A DNA stretch of 64,000 bases from Synechococcus sp. CS-1330 (GTDB lineage: Bacteria; Cyanobacteriota; Cyanobacteriia; PCC-6307; Cyanobiaceae): the NCBI GenBank assembly GCA_025128025.1, contig JAHLYR010000047.1:1-64000 (forward strand), in the 5' to 3' direction. The position numbers and the translations under genes were made by a program. A model generated the notes under the pieces. It did no database searches, was not told the origin of the DNA, and was given only the letters and a program-made list of their open reading frames with translations. Position 1 is the first letter of the stretch, and each line of letters starts with the position of its first letter. Below are positions 1 to 7,723 of this stretch, piece by piece.

Positions 1-5
1 AGCCT

Positions 6-28
6 AAAAAACCAGCCCAAAGTGGCTG
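6..28 (-). terminator. Rho-independent terminator of the hydrolase transcript
   Basis: Read on the minus strand, a 5-bp stem CAGCC/GGCTG with a 6-base loop is followed by G and six T residues. This is the classical intrinsic terminator form. It lies about 80 bases beyond the stop of the minus-strand alpha/beta hydrolase, so it probably ends that transcript. Confidence 0.6.
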
Positions 29-110
29 AACATGAGACCAAAAGTCCTCAGAAAATGGCCTCAGAGGCAATTCTCGGTCAAAGGCACTCTTTCCTGCTCA
101 CTGCCTCCGC

Positions 111-1046
111 TCAAGCCCCGTTTGTCCAGAGATTCCCTAGTTCTGCTGGAAACTGATAGGTATGCACTTGGCTGCCGGCCTGTTTCTGCCATAGCCCTGC
201 GACTTGCTTAATAAGGGGTAAGCTCACTACGTTATCGCTGGCGTTAGTCACTACCTGAATGCTCTTTGCCCGGGGTCTGGAGATGCGGGCCTGGGACTGC
301 AAACCGAAGCCCAGCTGCAATATCTGCGTTACGGCATGGGTTGAGAAGCGGGGGTAGGCGTAGGGCGGGCCCAGTTCTTCTTTAAGGGTTGAATCCCACC
401 AGACAAAGGCGTTGGGCAGAAGTGAGAAGATTCTCATTGTCTGCAATGTGAATGCGCGGGGCACCTGGACGAAGCCGAAGCTTGGCGAAATCAGGACAGC
501 GAGGTGAACATCTTTGCGATTCTGCGCCGCCCATCCAGTGACAACGCCGCCTGCCGAGAAGCCCATTACGGTAACGCGATCCCCTAATCCCTGGGCAATG
601 TCCACTACCTGGTCTCCGTAGCTTGCCAGCTGCTTGGCGGTTATCCGAGCCTGGGCTTCTGTCATGCGGTCCGCAAGACCATTGTAGGGCAGAGGTGCGA
701 TAAGAACATTGTGCTCATTTCGGTGAAACAAATCCCCCAGTTCTGCAAACTGTTGAGGGCAATTGGTATACCCGTGCACCAGTACGATGACTCGCTTGGC
801 CTTCGTGCCATGCGAGAGGAGCTTCGTTTGGCAGAGTGGATTAAGATGGCCATTTTCATTTGCCTGAATGGCTTGAATTCTTTGCTCAGCCTCCCTGTAA
901 TTTTTGGCCGGATTAGGGCGAGCTGCGTAGCGATGGGGGTCAACCGGCCAATACAGGGCAAGCGCCGCTATGAGCAGATTGCCGCCAACTAAGATCAAGG
1001 CTATAGCTGGGCGCGTACTCACCCTCCAGGCTTGTTTCGATCCCAT
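111..1046 (-). CDS. Membrane-anchored alpha/beta hydrolase, probably 3'-truncated
   Basis: A 311-residue protein with one N-terminal hydrophobic segment (about residues 13-33) that would act as a signal anchor, followed by an alpha/beta hydrolase domain. The oxyanion-hole region VLVHGYTNCPQQF and the nucleophile elbow GFSAGG (Ser in GxSxG) are clear. A likely catalytic Asp lies in NASDNVVS near residue 268. The usual C-terminal catalytic His context is missing: after FPAELG the protein runs into NLWTNGA and stops, and none of the three frames downstream restores an obvious His-Asp motif. The fold is confident and the substrate is unknown. The gene may be inactive or have an altered C-terminus. 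It is transcribed alone on the minus strand. Confidence 0.75.
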   Translation of the reverse strand: MGSKQAWRVSTRPAIALILVGGNLLIAALALYWPVDPHRYAARPNPAKNYREAEQRIQAIQANENGHLNPLCQTKLLSHGTKAKRVIVLVHGYTNCPQQFAELGDLFHRNEHNVLIAPLPYNGLADRMTEAQARITAKQLASYGDQVVDIAQGLGDRVTVMGFSAGGVVTGWAAQNRKDVHLAVLISPSFGFVQVPRAFTLQTMRIFSLLPNAFVWWDSTLKEELGPPYAYPRFSTHAVTQILQLGFGLQSQARISRPRAKSIQVVTNASDNVVSLPLIKQVAGLWQKQAGSQVHTYQFPAELGNLWTNGA

Positions 1047-1176
1047 ATTCCAGTCTTCCTTGAGTTTCCAATTTCAACCAACCACAACTATGGGGCCCCT
1101 GGCACTGCATGGGCCTATTCAGATGCAGCTGCTTTGCCATACCCCTAGGGTTTGACAAACGCAGGCAGTAGTAGCC

Positions 1177-3006
1177 ATGGCGCCTGAGCTATCTGGACCG
1201 GCGGCACCAACCCAGCCACCGGCTCCAGAAGATGCCGCCAGTGGGGGCGGCTGGCCCCTGATCGAGGGCTGAGCCCGCGCCACCCTTTCACCCACGGGGT
1301 TGCGTCTATGGCAGACCCTCAACCACAAAAGCGCTTGCCTGTGATGCGCCTGGGGCACGGGCGGCCAGAACGGCGGCTTTCGCGACGAACTGGACGAGCC
1401 CCTGCAGCGCTGCCTCAAGAGTGTGGAGGCGATCGGAGCGGAACTGCAGTCGGCGGTGCCAGTGGAGGTGTTTGCCGGTCGCAGCCTGGCCGAGCTGCAG
1501 CAGCTCAGCTCCGCCGAATGGGTGCATGCCCTCACGGCCGAGGCCTTCGCAAGGCCAGTTACCGAGCGGGTGGCGTCGTACAGCTCCGGGCGCTCCTCCA
1601 ATGAGGCCGCCTACCTGCTGCAGCACGCCGATGGCGTGGTGTTGGTGGGCTCCAATGCGCCGGCCAACCACCCGCTGCACGGTGATCGTGATCAATCCGG
1701 TGCTGGAGGCGGGGCTGCTCAAGTTCGGCTCGCCCGCCTTCCCGATCCGCTCGATGCTTGGCGGCGGCAGTGAGCTTGCCTCCCTGTTCCTGCAGCGTGG
1801 CGCCATCGCCCTCGACTTCGTGAAGGCCCATGCCGATGGTTGGCAGGCCCTGATTGAGCAGATTGAGACCACCAGCTGGGAGGCGATCACGGGCTGTTGC
1901 GGCCTCAGCCGCGAGGAGCTGGAGCACACCGCTGCCCGGTTGGCTGCGTGCAAGGCGGTGGTGTTCGCCTGGGCGATGGGCATCACCCACCACGCCAACG
2001 GCACCGCCAACGTGCAGGCGATCGCCAACACGGCCGTGCTTACGGGCAACGTGGCCCGGCCGGGGGCGGGCACGATGCCGATCCGCGGCCACTCCAACGT
2101 GCAGGGCTTCGGCTCGATGGGGGTGACGGTGCACCTGCGCGAGCCGATGCGGCTTGCCCTGGAGCAGCTGCTCGGCCGGCCCCTCAGCCCCACCCGGGGC
2201 TACAACACCCGCGCCCTGATCGATGCGGCCGCTGCCGGCGCCGTCGGTTCCCTGCCACCAAGCCCAACACCGGCCACTTCCACGGCCTGGCGGCGCGCCA
2301 GACCCTGCTGCTGCCGGTGTTCAATCGCTTCGAGACGCCCCACCGCACCACGGTGGAATCGGGCAACAACTGGGTGCGGTTCAACTCCTGGCCGAGCTGG
2401 CCCACCGCCTGCACGGCAGTGAGCCGATCGACTGGCGGCGGCTGACAGGATCCCGCGTATGTGCGCGAGCTGATCGCCCGCACCGTGCCCGGTTACGCCG
2501 CCATCGCCGAGATCGACGCCAGCAAGAAGGAATTCGAGGTGGCCGGCCGGGTGTTCCAGGGCCCCCGTTTCGCCACCGCCACTGGCCGGGCCAAGCTGGC
2601 GGTGACGCCGCTGCCCGAGCTCGGATTGCCGGATGCGGATCACTTCGGCGGCCTGGCCGCCGGCGAGCAGAGCCTGGTGTTGAACCTGATCACCGCCCGC
2701 AGTTACGGCCAGCACAAGACGGTGGTCTACAAGCAGGGCGACAGCTATCGGGGCATGCCGCACCGCCAGACGATCCTGGTCAACCCGGAGGATCTGGCTG
2801 CCTGTGGCCTGCGGGCCCACCAGCGGGTGACCGTGCAGGGTGAAGCGGGCCAGCTCGACGGGATCGAGCTGATCCCAGGCTGGGTGCGCCGCGGCGCGGC
2901 TTTGATGTTTTATCCGGAGGCCAACGTGCTGATGCGGGCGGTGAGCGATCCCGAGAGCGGCACGCCGGCCTTCAAGCGGGTGCCGGTGCTGCTGCGCGGC
3001 CTTTGA
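1177..3006 (+). pseudogene. Decayed FdhF/YdeP-type molybdopterin oxidoreductase
   Basis: Pieces of one molybdopterin oxidoreductase of the FdhF/YdeP (formate-dehydrogenase-like) family are spread over all three plus frames. The ATG at 1177 opens a frame containing WPLIEG, then TGA at 1270, LRLWQTLNHK, a second TGA at 1342, CAWGTGGQNGGF, and on to SSGRSSNEAAYLLQ. About 60 residues expected between AAYLLQ and HADGVVLVGSNAPANHP are missing, and another in-frame loss precedes LTAEAFARP. The frame then shifts near 1675 (INPVLEAGLLKFG to RGHSNVQGFGSMG), again near 2235 (VFNRFETPHRTTVESGNN), near 2390 and near 2450, with the C-terminal molybdopterin-binding part intact at 2461-3006. With two stops, at least four shifts and deletions it cannot make the enzyme. 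It sits upstream of a MOSC gene. Confidence 0.85.
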
Positions 3007-3102
3007 GCTCGGCCAGCAGATCCGTAGCTATCGGCACCATGGCGGCACCCGGCTCCCTCGACAGTGACTAACCAGAGGGTGGCGCTTGCCCAAGAGAGAG
3101 TG

Positions 3103-3939
3103 ATGGAGCTGGTGGGGCACGTGCAGGCGCTTTGGCGTTACCCGGTGAAGTCGATGCTGGGAGAACGGCTGCAGCAGCTGGAAGTCGACCGCCGTGGCGT
3201 AGTGGGCGACCGTGCTTATGCCCTCTGGGATCCACAGGCCCAGCGTGTAGCGAGCGCCAAGAACCCACGCCGCTGGGCCGAGCTGCTCGCTTACAGAGCC
3301 CGTTATCTGGAGGAGCCCCGCTCCGGTGAGCCCCTGCCGCCGGTTGAGGTGCACGGCCCCCTAGACGGTGCCGCTGTGCAGCCCACCAGCCTGTGCAGCA
3401 ACGATCCCGCCCTGGTGGTGCGGCTGGCGGAGCGGCTGGGCCGCAGCGTGACCCTGCTCGATCAGGCCCCTGTGGGGGCCAGCCTTGATCAGTACTGGCC
3501 CCAGGTGGAGGGGCGGGCTTTCCAGGATGTGACCAACGAACTGATGTTGCCGCAAGGCACGTTCTTCGATGCCTGCCCGATTCACGCCATCAGCACCGCC
3601 ACCCTGGCTGCTTTGCGCCGCCTCGAACCTGAGCTCGATTTCGCCGTGGAGCGCTTCCGCCCCAATCTGCTGATCGAACCCACCGCCGCGGTGCAGGATT
3701 TTGTGGAGGAGCGCTGGGAGGGCGGCACCCTGGCGATCGGTGAAAACCTGGTGCTGCGCGTGGATGGCGGCTGCCCCCGCTGCGTGATCACCACCCTCGC
3801 TCAGGGATCCCTGCCCGAGTCGATGGAGATCCTGCGTGCCACCGCCCGCCACAACCAGGTCACCGCCGGCATCCGCCTGAGTGTGGTGAAACCAGGCCCG
3901 CTGGCGGTGGGCGACCCGGTGCGCCTGCAGGTGGGGTGA
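3103..3939 (+). CDS. MOSC domain protein (YcbX/mARC-like)
   Basis: A 278-residue protein with an N-terminal MOSC beta-barrel domain (HVQALWRYPVKSMLGE, RGVVGDRAYALWD) followed by a C-terminal MOSC domain ending in the conserved GGCPRCVITT segment. In mARC/YcbX relatives a cysteine in this region ligates the molybdenum cofactor. Such enzymes reduce N-hydroxylated substrates or handle the cofactor sulfur. I chose the ATG at 3103, preceded by a purine-rich AGAGAG, over an in-frame GTG at 3064, because homology begins immediately at MELVGHVQALW. It follows a decayed molybdoenzyme and overlaps the HPP gene (TGATG), suggesting an operon. The exact substrate is not known. Confidence 0.8.
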   Translation: MELVGHVQALWRYPVKSMLGERLQQLEVDRRGVVGDRAYALWDPQAQRVASAKNPRRWAELLAYRARYLEEPRSGEPLPPVEVHGPLDGAAVQPTSLCSNDPALVVRLAERLGRSVTLLDQAPVGASLDQYWPQVEGRAFQDVTNELMLPQGTFFDACPIHAISTATLAALRRLEPELDFAVERFRPNLLIEPTAAVQDFVEERWEGGTLAIGENLVLRVDGGCPRCVITTLAQGSLPESMEILRATARHNQVTAGIRLSVVKPGPLAVGDPVRLQVG

Positions 3940-4457
3940 TGCTGCAGAGCTGGCTGGTGGAGCAGCGGCGGCGCGGCCGGGCCTATCAGCCACACTTCCA
4001 GCGCCGTCAGGTATCTGTGACCTGGCTGGGGGCGCTGCTGGCGATCGCCCTGCTGGGCCTGCTTGGTGCCTGGAGCGGCATGGTGCTGCTGGCGGCGCCG
4101 CTGGGAGCCTCCTCGGTGCTGTTGTTTGGCTACCCCGCAAGCCCTTTGGCCCAGCCTCGCAACATTGTGCTTGGCAATCTGGTGGGGGCGCTGGTGAGCG
4201 TGGCGGCGGTGGCTTGGCTGGGCCAGGGGCCGCTGGTAATCGCTCTAGCGGTGGGGCTTACGGTGTTGCTGGGCCAGCAGCTGCGCTGCCTGCATCCTCC
4301 CGCCGGTGGCCTCGCCTTTCTCGGCGTGGCGCTGGGGGCCACACCGCCGTTTGTAATCACCCCTGTGCTGAGCGGCTCTCTGCTGCTTGTGCTGATCGCC
4401 GCGGCCTTCAGCCGCTGGGTGAAGGCCGCGTTGCCCTATCCGCACCACTGGCTGTGA
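3939..4457 (+). CDS. HPP family membrane protein, possible nitrite transporter
   Basis: A 172-residue integral membrane protein with four to five hydrophobic segments. HPP-family hallmarks are visible: APLGASSVLLFGYPASPLAQPRN and the name-giving HPPAGG in CLHPPAGGLAFL. Members from plant plastids and cyanobacteria have been shown to transport nitrite, which fits its position close to narB/nirA. That role is inferred here from family and neighbourhood. The ATG overlaps the MOSC stop (TGATG), and its own stop overlaps the GTG of the next permease, so three genes appear translationally coupled. Confidence 0.8.
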   Translation: MLQSWLVEQRRRGRAYQPHFQRRQVSVTWLGALLAIALLGLLGAWSGMVLLAAPLGASSVLLFGYPASPLAQPRNIVLGNLVGALVSVAAVAWLGQGPLVIALAVGLTVLLGQQLRCLHPPAGGLAFLGVALGATPPFVITPVLSGSLLLVLIAAAFSRWVKAALPYPHHWL

Positions 4458-5230
4458 CCCTCTGGCTGTTGCCGCTCCTGGCCCTGGTGGCCTTTCTCTA
4501 TGCCGCCGTGGGCCATGCGGGCGCCTCCGGCTACATCGCCGTGCTGGCCCTGGCCGGTCTGCCGGCGGAGCAGATCAAGCCGCTTGCTCTGATCCTGAAC
4601 ACCGCTGTGGCGGCCCAGGGCAGCTGGCAGTTTTGGCGAGCCGGCCACCTGCGCTGGCGGCTGTTCTGGCCGGTGTTGCTGGCGGGCTTGCCGATGGCCT
4701 TTCTGGGTGGCTGGCTCGATCTACCCACGCTCTGGTTTCAGCGGTTGGTCGCACTGGTGCTGCTGGCCTCGGCCCTGCGCTTTCTCCGCCAGCCCCGTGA
4801 TCCTGAGTGCCTCCGCCGGCCCCGTGATCCTGAGTGCCTCCGCCGGCCGTCGTTGGGGATGCTGCTGCTCTGCGGCGCTGGACTGGGGCTGCTCGCCGGT
4901 CTCACCGGCACCGGCGGCGGTGTGTTTCTCACGCCCCTGCTGTTGGGTTGCAGCTGGGCTTCCACCCGCCAGGCGGCGGCGGTGTCATCGCTATTCATCC
5001 TGGGCAACTCACTCAGCGGCCTGACCGGCTTGCTGCTGGCCCGCCGGGTCGCTGGTTCCCTGCTGCCAGCCCTGCCGGCCCAGTTCGGCTGGATGCTGCT
5101 GGTGGTGCTGCTGGCCGGCGCGGCAGGTTCCCGGCTCGGCAGCCGCCACTGGCCGGTGGCCTGGATCCGCCGTTGCCTGGCCCTGGTGCTCCTGCTGGCC
5201 GCCGCGAAGCTCCTGGGTTTCGCGGGCTGA
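4454..5230 (+). CDS. TSUP (TauE/SafE) family permease
   Basis: A 258-residue protein with about eight hydrophobic segments and the two-repeat layout of the TauE/SafE family. The first repeat contains YAAVGHAGASGYIAVLAL and the second GLGLLAGLTGTGGGVFLTPL, both typical glycine-rich signatures. Family members export sulfite, sulfoacetate or related anions, and the substrate here is unknown. The start GTG (4454) overlaps the HPP stop. The loop between the two halves carries a perfect 27-base tandem duplication, giving PRDPECLRR twice. It adds nine residues in a hydrophilic loop and is unlikely to harm the fold. Confidence 0.8.
   Translation: MTLWLLPLLALVAFLYAAVGHAGASGYIAVLALAGLPAEQIKPLALILNTAVAAQGSWQFWRAGHLRWRLFWPVLLAGLPMAFLGGWLDLPTLWFQRLVALVLLASALRFLRQPRDPECLRRPRDPECLRRPSLGMLLLCGAGLGLLAGLTGTGGGVFLTPLLLGCSWASTRQAAAVSSLFILGNSLSGLTGLLLARRVAGSLLPALPAQFGWMLLVVLLAGAAGSRLGSRHWPVAWIRRCLALVLLLAAAKLLGFAG
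4793..4848 (+). repeat. 27-bp in-frame tandem duplication
   Basis: Two consecutive copies of a 27-base unit (CCTGAGTGCCTCCGCCGGCC followed by CCGTGAT) lie inside the TSUP permease gene. The copies keep the frame and duplicate DPECLRRPR in the central cytoplasmic loop. Their identity suggests a recent replication-slippage event. Confidence 0.85.
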
Positions 5231-5251
5231 TGTTGGCGGTAGCGTTTCACC

Positions 5252-5671
5252 ATGGTCGCCTCCGCTGCCGAGCGTTTCACGCCGCCCCCCATCCCCTGGC
5301 GCCATCCCCTGGCGCTGGATCCGGCTTCTGAGCTGGGTCCGGGGTTGGATCCCCAGAGGTCTGGGGAAGCCTTGGCGCGTCTGTGCGCCGAACCCGATGT
5401 GCAGGCGGTGATCGCGTTTGGTTCGCGGGCCAGGGGTGAGGCGCGCCCCGACTCAGATCTGGATCTGGCGGTGATCGTGGGCCAGCCCCAGCTCACGCCG
5501 GCCGAAAAGATGGCCTGCTGGAAGCGCTTCAACCGAGCGCTGGGCCGGCAGGGAGTAGCTCTCGACCTGGTGGTGGCGGGCAGCGCTGATGCCGAGCGCC
5601 TGAGTGGCTCCCGTTGGCACGTGTTCGGCGATGTGGCCCGTGAGGGCCGGGTGCTGTATGTCGCCCGCTGA
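5252..5671 (+). CDS. MNT-type nucleotidyltransferase (antitoxin-like)
   Basis: A 139-residue protein with a minimal nucleotidyltransferase fold. The signature FGSRARGEARPDSDLDLAV supplies the GS and DxD metal-binding residues (about residues 60-78), and a later Asp (VALDLVV) completes the set. MNT proteins paired with HEPN partners form toxin-antitoxin modules in which the transferase modifies (for example AMPylates) the HEPN RNase. The HEPN gene follows and overlaps by 14 bases. The first 40 residues are proline-rich and encoded partly by a duplicated 13-base unit (CCATCCCCTGGCG), so the true start could be internal. Confidence 0.8.
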   Translation: MVASAAERFTPPPIPWRHPLALDPASELGPGLDPQRSGEALARLCAEPDVQAVIAFGSRARGEARPDSDLDLAVIVGQPQLTPAEKMACWKRFNRALGRQGVALDLVVAGSADAERLSGSRWHVFGDVAREGRVLYVAR

Positions 5672-6041
5672 AGACGCCTTGCTGCTTCTGGCGATTGTGC
5701 GCCGCCATCTGCGCAGCCTGGGGCTGACCCTTGACTCTGCCTATCCGGACGAAGACTGGGGCTTCACCGCCCAGCAGGCGGTGGAGAAACTGCTCAAAGC
5801 CTGGATTGTGCTGGCCGACCGGCGGCCACCTCGGGTCCACGACCTCGAAGATCTGTTCGCCCTGGCTGGTCAGCAGCTTGATCCCCTGCTGCTTGAGCTG
5901 CAGGTGTTTGCGGTGGAGGCCCGCTATGAGGAGGGACCCTTCCCGCTCCCCGCGCCGCGGCAGGAGCTGCTGGCGCTGGTCGAGGCGGAGCTGGAGCGGT
6001 GTCAGCAGGCGGTTGAGGCGCTGGGCGAATCGGACGCCTGA
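5658..6041 (+). CDS. HEPN domain protein (toxin-like partner)
   Basis: A 127-residue, mostly helical protein with HEPN features: DWGFTAQQAVEKLLKAW in the first helix pair, and an R-x(3-5)-H-D element (RRPPRVHDLEDL) corresponding to the Rx4-6H motif of HEPN RNases. The ATG at 5658 lies inside the nucleotidyltransferase gene, a 14-base overlap typical of MNT/HEPN modules. In characterised pairs HEPN is an RNA-cleaving toxin neutralised by its partner. Whether this one cleaves RNA cannot be told from sequence alone. Confidence 0.78.
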   Translation: MSPAEDALLLLAIVRRHLRSLGLTLDSAYPDEDWGFTAQQAVEKLLKAWIVLADRRPPRVHDLEDLFALAGQQLDPLLLELQVFAVEARYEEGPFPLPAPRQELLALVEAELERCQQAVEALGESDA

Positions 6042-6066
6042 CTTGGCTTAGGCCAACTGACTTGGC

Positions 6067-6699
6067 TCAGGGCCGATTCACGTTGCGGATGGCCCGGGGA
6101 TCCAGCGGCACCGCCTGGTAAGGCAGCTCCACCAGCCAGCTCTGCAGGCGCCGTTCGCCTCGGCCCACCGCTGCGGCCAGGTGGCCCCGGATCGGGGCGC
6201 TGCTCGGATAGAGGCCCAGCAGTGGTTGCAGCCGCTCACCGTCGTGGGCCAGTTGGAGCCTGGTCGGGCTCCCTGTTGCTGCGCCCGCCAGCAGGGTTTG
6301 CAGGGCGGCCAGGCTGAGATCCGGCATGTCCACCGGGCAGAGCAGCAGCTGCTCGTTCGGGTGTTGCTGCATCAGCCGGTGCAGGGCAAGCAGTGGCCCC
6401 TCCCAGGGCGGCGGTTCGGCCAGGGCCGTCATCGGCGAGCCCGGGGCCAGCTCGAGGGTCAGCTCTTCCGCCAGCTCCAGGTGCGCCCCATGGCGGCTCA
6501 GCAGGCTGATCGGGGCGTCCAGCCGGGCCAGCAGTCGCAGCGTGCGCTCCAGCCAGGTGCCGCCCTCGGGGTGGGGCAATAACGCCTTGTCGCGGCCCAT
6601 GCGCCGGCTCTCGCCACCGCTGAGCAGGCAGGCTCGTAGGGGCAGTTGTAGCAACGGCTGCCAGGCAGGCCCGCGCCCATCCGTAGGGTCCCGCCGCAT
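6067..6699 (-). CDS. mobA: Molybdenum cofactor guanylyltransferase
   Basis: A 210-residue MobA-type protein. It starts with [20 protein letters not shown], the nucleotide-binding consensus LxGGxSxRMGxDK, and continues through [11 protein letters not shown], where the Asp binds magnesium. It attaches GMP to molybdopterin to give the guanine dinucleotide cofactor needed by NarB, encoded about 1 kb away. I chose the ATG at 6699. This start overlaps the possible ATG (6698) of the divergent cyanase gene, so both promoters must lie inside the neighbouring coding region or one start is further in. Confidence 0.85.
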   Translation of the reverse strand: MRRDPTDGRGPAWQPLLQLPLRACLLSGGESRRMGRDKALLPHPEGGTWLERTLRLLARLDAPISLLSRHGAHLELAEELTLELAPGSPMTALAEPPPWEGPLLALHRLMQQHPNEQLLLCPVDMPDLSLAALQTLLAGAATGSPTRLQLAHDGERLQPLLGLYPSSAPIRGHLAAAVGRGERRLQSWLVELPYQAVPLDPRAIRNVNRP

Positions 6700-6712
6700 G
6701 TCTGCTTCCTCC

Positions 6713-7168
6713 ATGGCTCTGCCTCCCCACACCACGACCCTGCTCGACGCCAAGCGCTGCAGCGGACTCAGCTTCGCCGACCTTGGCGGCTGTCTTGGTC
6801 AAGATGAGGTGTGGACCGCCAGCCTGCTCTACGGCCAGGCCACGGCTTCAGCCGATCAGGCTCAGCTGCTGCTTGAGGCCCTGCAGATCAGCGAGCCGGA
6901 GCGGCCTGCCCTGCTGGCTGCCCTCACCACCTATCCCGTGAAGGGGGCCCTCGATCCGGTGATCCCCACCGATCCATTGCTCTACCGCTTCTACGAGATT
7001 CTCCAGATTTATGGCCTGCCACTTAAAGACGTGATCCAGGAGCAGTTCGGCGATGGGATCATGTCGGCGATCGACTTCAGCCTGACGGTGGCCAAACAGG
7101 AGGACCCGAAGGGTGATCGGGTGGTGGTGACGATGAACGGCAAGTTCCTGCCCTATCGCAAGTGGTGA
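6713..7168 (+). CDS. cynS: Cyanate hydratase (cyanase)
   Basis: A 151-residue protein of normal cyanase length. It converts cyanate plus bicarbonate into ammonia and CO2. The C-terminal catalytic domain is well preserved: [19 protein letters not shown] carries the Arg and Glu, and [11 protein letters not shown] carries the Ser of the active site formed between decamer subunits. The protein ends in [11 protein letters not shown], typical of the family. ATG 6713 is preferred, with an in-frame ATG at 6698 as the alternative. It stands between mobA and the nitrate-reductase-associated gene, consistent with nitrogen scavenging. There is no adjacent cyanate transporter; NrtABCD-like systems may serve. 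Confidence 0.92.
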   Translation: MALPPHTTTLLDAKRCSGLSFADLGGCLGQDEVWTASLLYGQATASADQAQLLLEALQISEPERPALLAALTTYPVKGALDPVIPTDPLLYRFYEILQIYGLPLKDVIQEQFGDGIMSAIDFSLTVAKQEDPKGDRVVVTMNGKFLPYRKW

Positions 7169-7186
7169 GGCTTAGGGAGCCACTGT

Positions 7187-7681
7187 TTAGGGCTCTTCAG
7201 CCAGCAGCCCAAACTCCGCTAGGGCCCGCGGCAGGTTGCGGTGCTCGTGGCCCGGGTGGCTGAGCTTTACCAGGGCGAAGCGCTGCAGCTCGTTGAGCTC
7301 TGCCCAGCCGTTGGCCCGCACTCCTAGACCCAGCTGGGCGCAGGAGGCAGTCAGCACTTCGGGCAGTTGGTCGGCCTGCTGCCAGGGCTCAGCGTCGGCT
7401 CGGGGTAGGTCCTTGGCCTGGCCGGCGCTGAGAGCGCTGGTGCGCGCCTGCAGGTGCTGGCGTAACGCCTCGATGGCGGCGGGGTCATCGGGCCAGGCCA
7501 GCAGCTCAGCGCGCTCGGCCTCGCCCAGCTCGCTCCAGTGCTGCAGCTTCAGCTTCACGCCGGCCAGATCGAGCTTGCGCCGCACGGCCATCGGAATGCA
7601 GCGCAGGTCGGCAGTGAAGTCGGCCTCAAAGTGGAAGCAGGTGCTGGCTAGGAGGGAGCCCAGGGGGAACTGCGGTAACAA
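7187..7681 (-). CDS. Nitrate reductase associated protein
   Basis: A 164-residue soluble protein of the cyanobacterial nitrate-reductase-associated family. The conserved opening FHFEADFTADLRCIPMAVRR and LAGVKLKLQHW are present. The biochemical role is unknown; the family is named from its constant neighbourhood to narB. Here it is divergent from narB with about 40 bases between starts. The longest reading starts at a TTG (7681); no upstream ATG exists in frame, and the conserved N-terminus excludes the internal Met at residue 31. Confidence 0.82.
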   Translation of the reverse strand: MLPQFPLGSLLASTCFHFEADFTADLRCIPMAVRRKLDLAGVKLKLQHWSELGEAERAELLAWPDDPAAIEALRQHLQARTSALSAGQAKDLPRADAEPWQQADQLPEVLTASCAQLGLGVRANGWAELNELQRFALVKLSHPGHEHRNLPRALAEFGLLAEEP

Positions 7682-7723
7682 CTGCCACCATCATCGGGCG
7701 CCTTGGCTTGGTCGAATAGCCCC

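Noticed and set aside
1270-1344. Two in-frame TGA codons in a formate-dehydrogenase-like gene as selenocysteine sites
   Set aside because: The first replaces a residue at the IE-x-W position, the second falls at Gly of the CPGC-like motif, no SECIS-like hairpin was recognised, and several frameshifts and deletions follow, so decay explains them.
7675-7688. NtcA-like GTA-N8-CAC between the nitrate-reductase-associated gene and narB
   Set aside because: The second half-site is poor and it lies only about 35 bases from the narB ATG, leaving no room for a normal -10 and leader.
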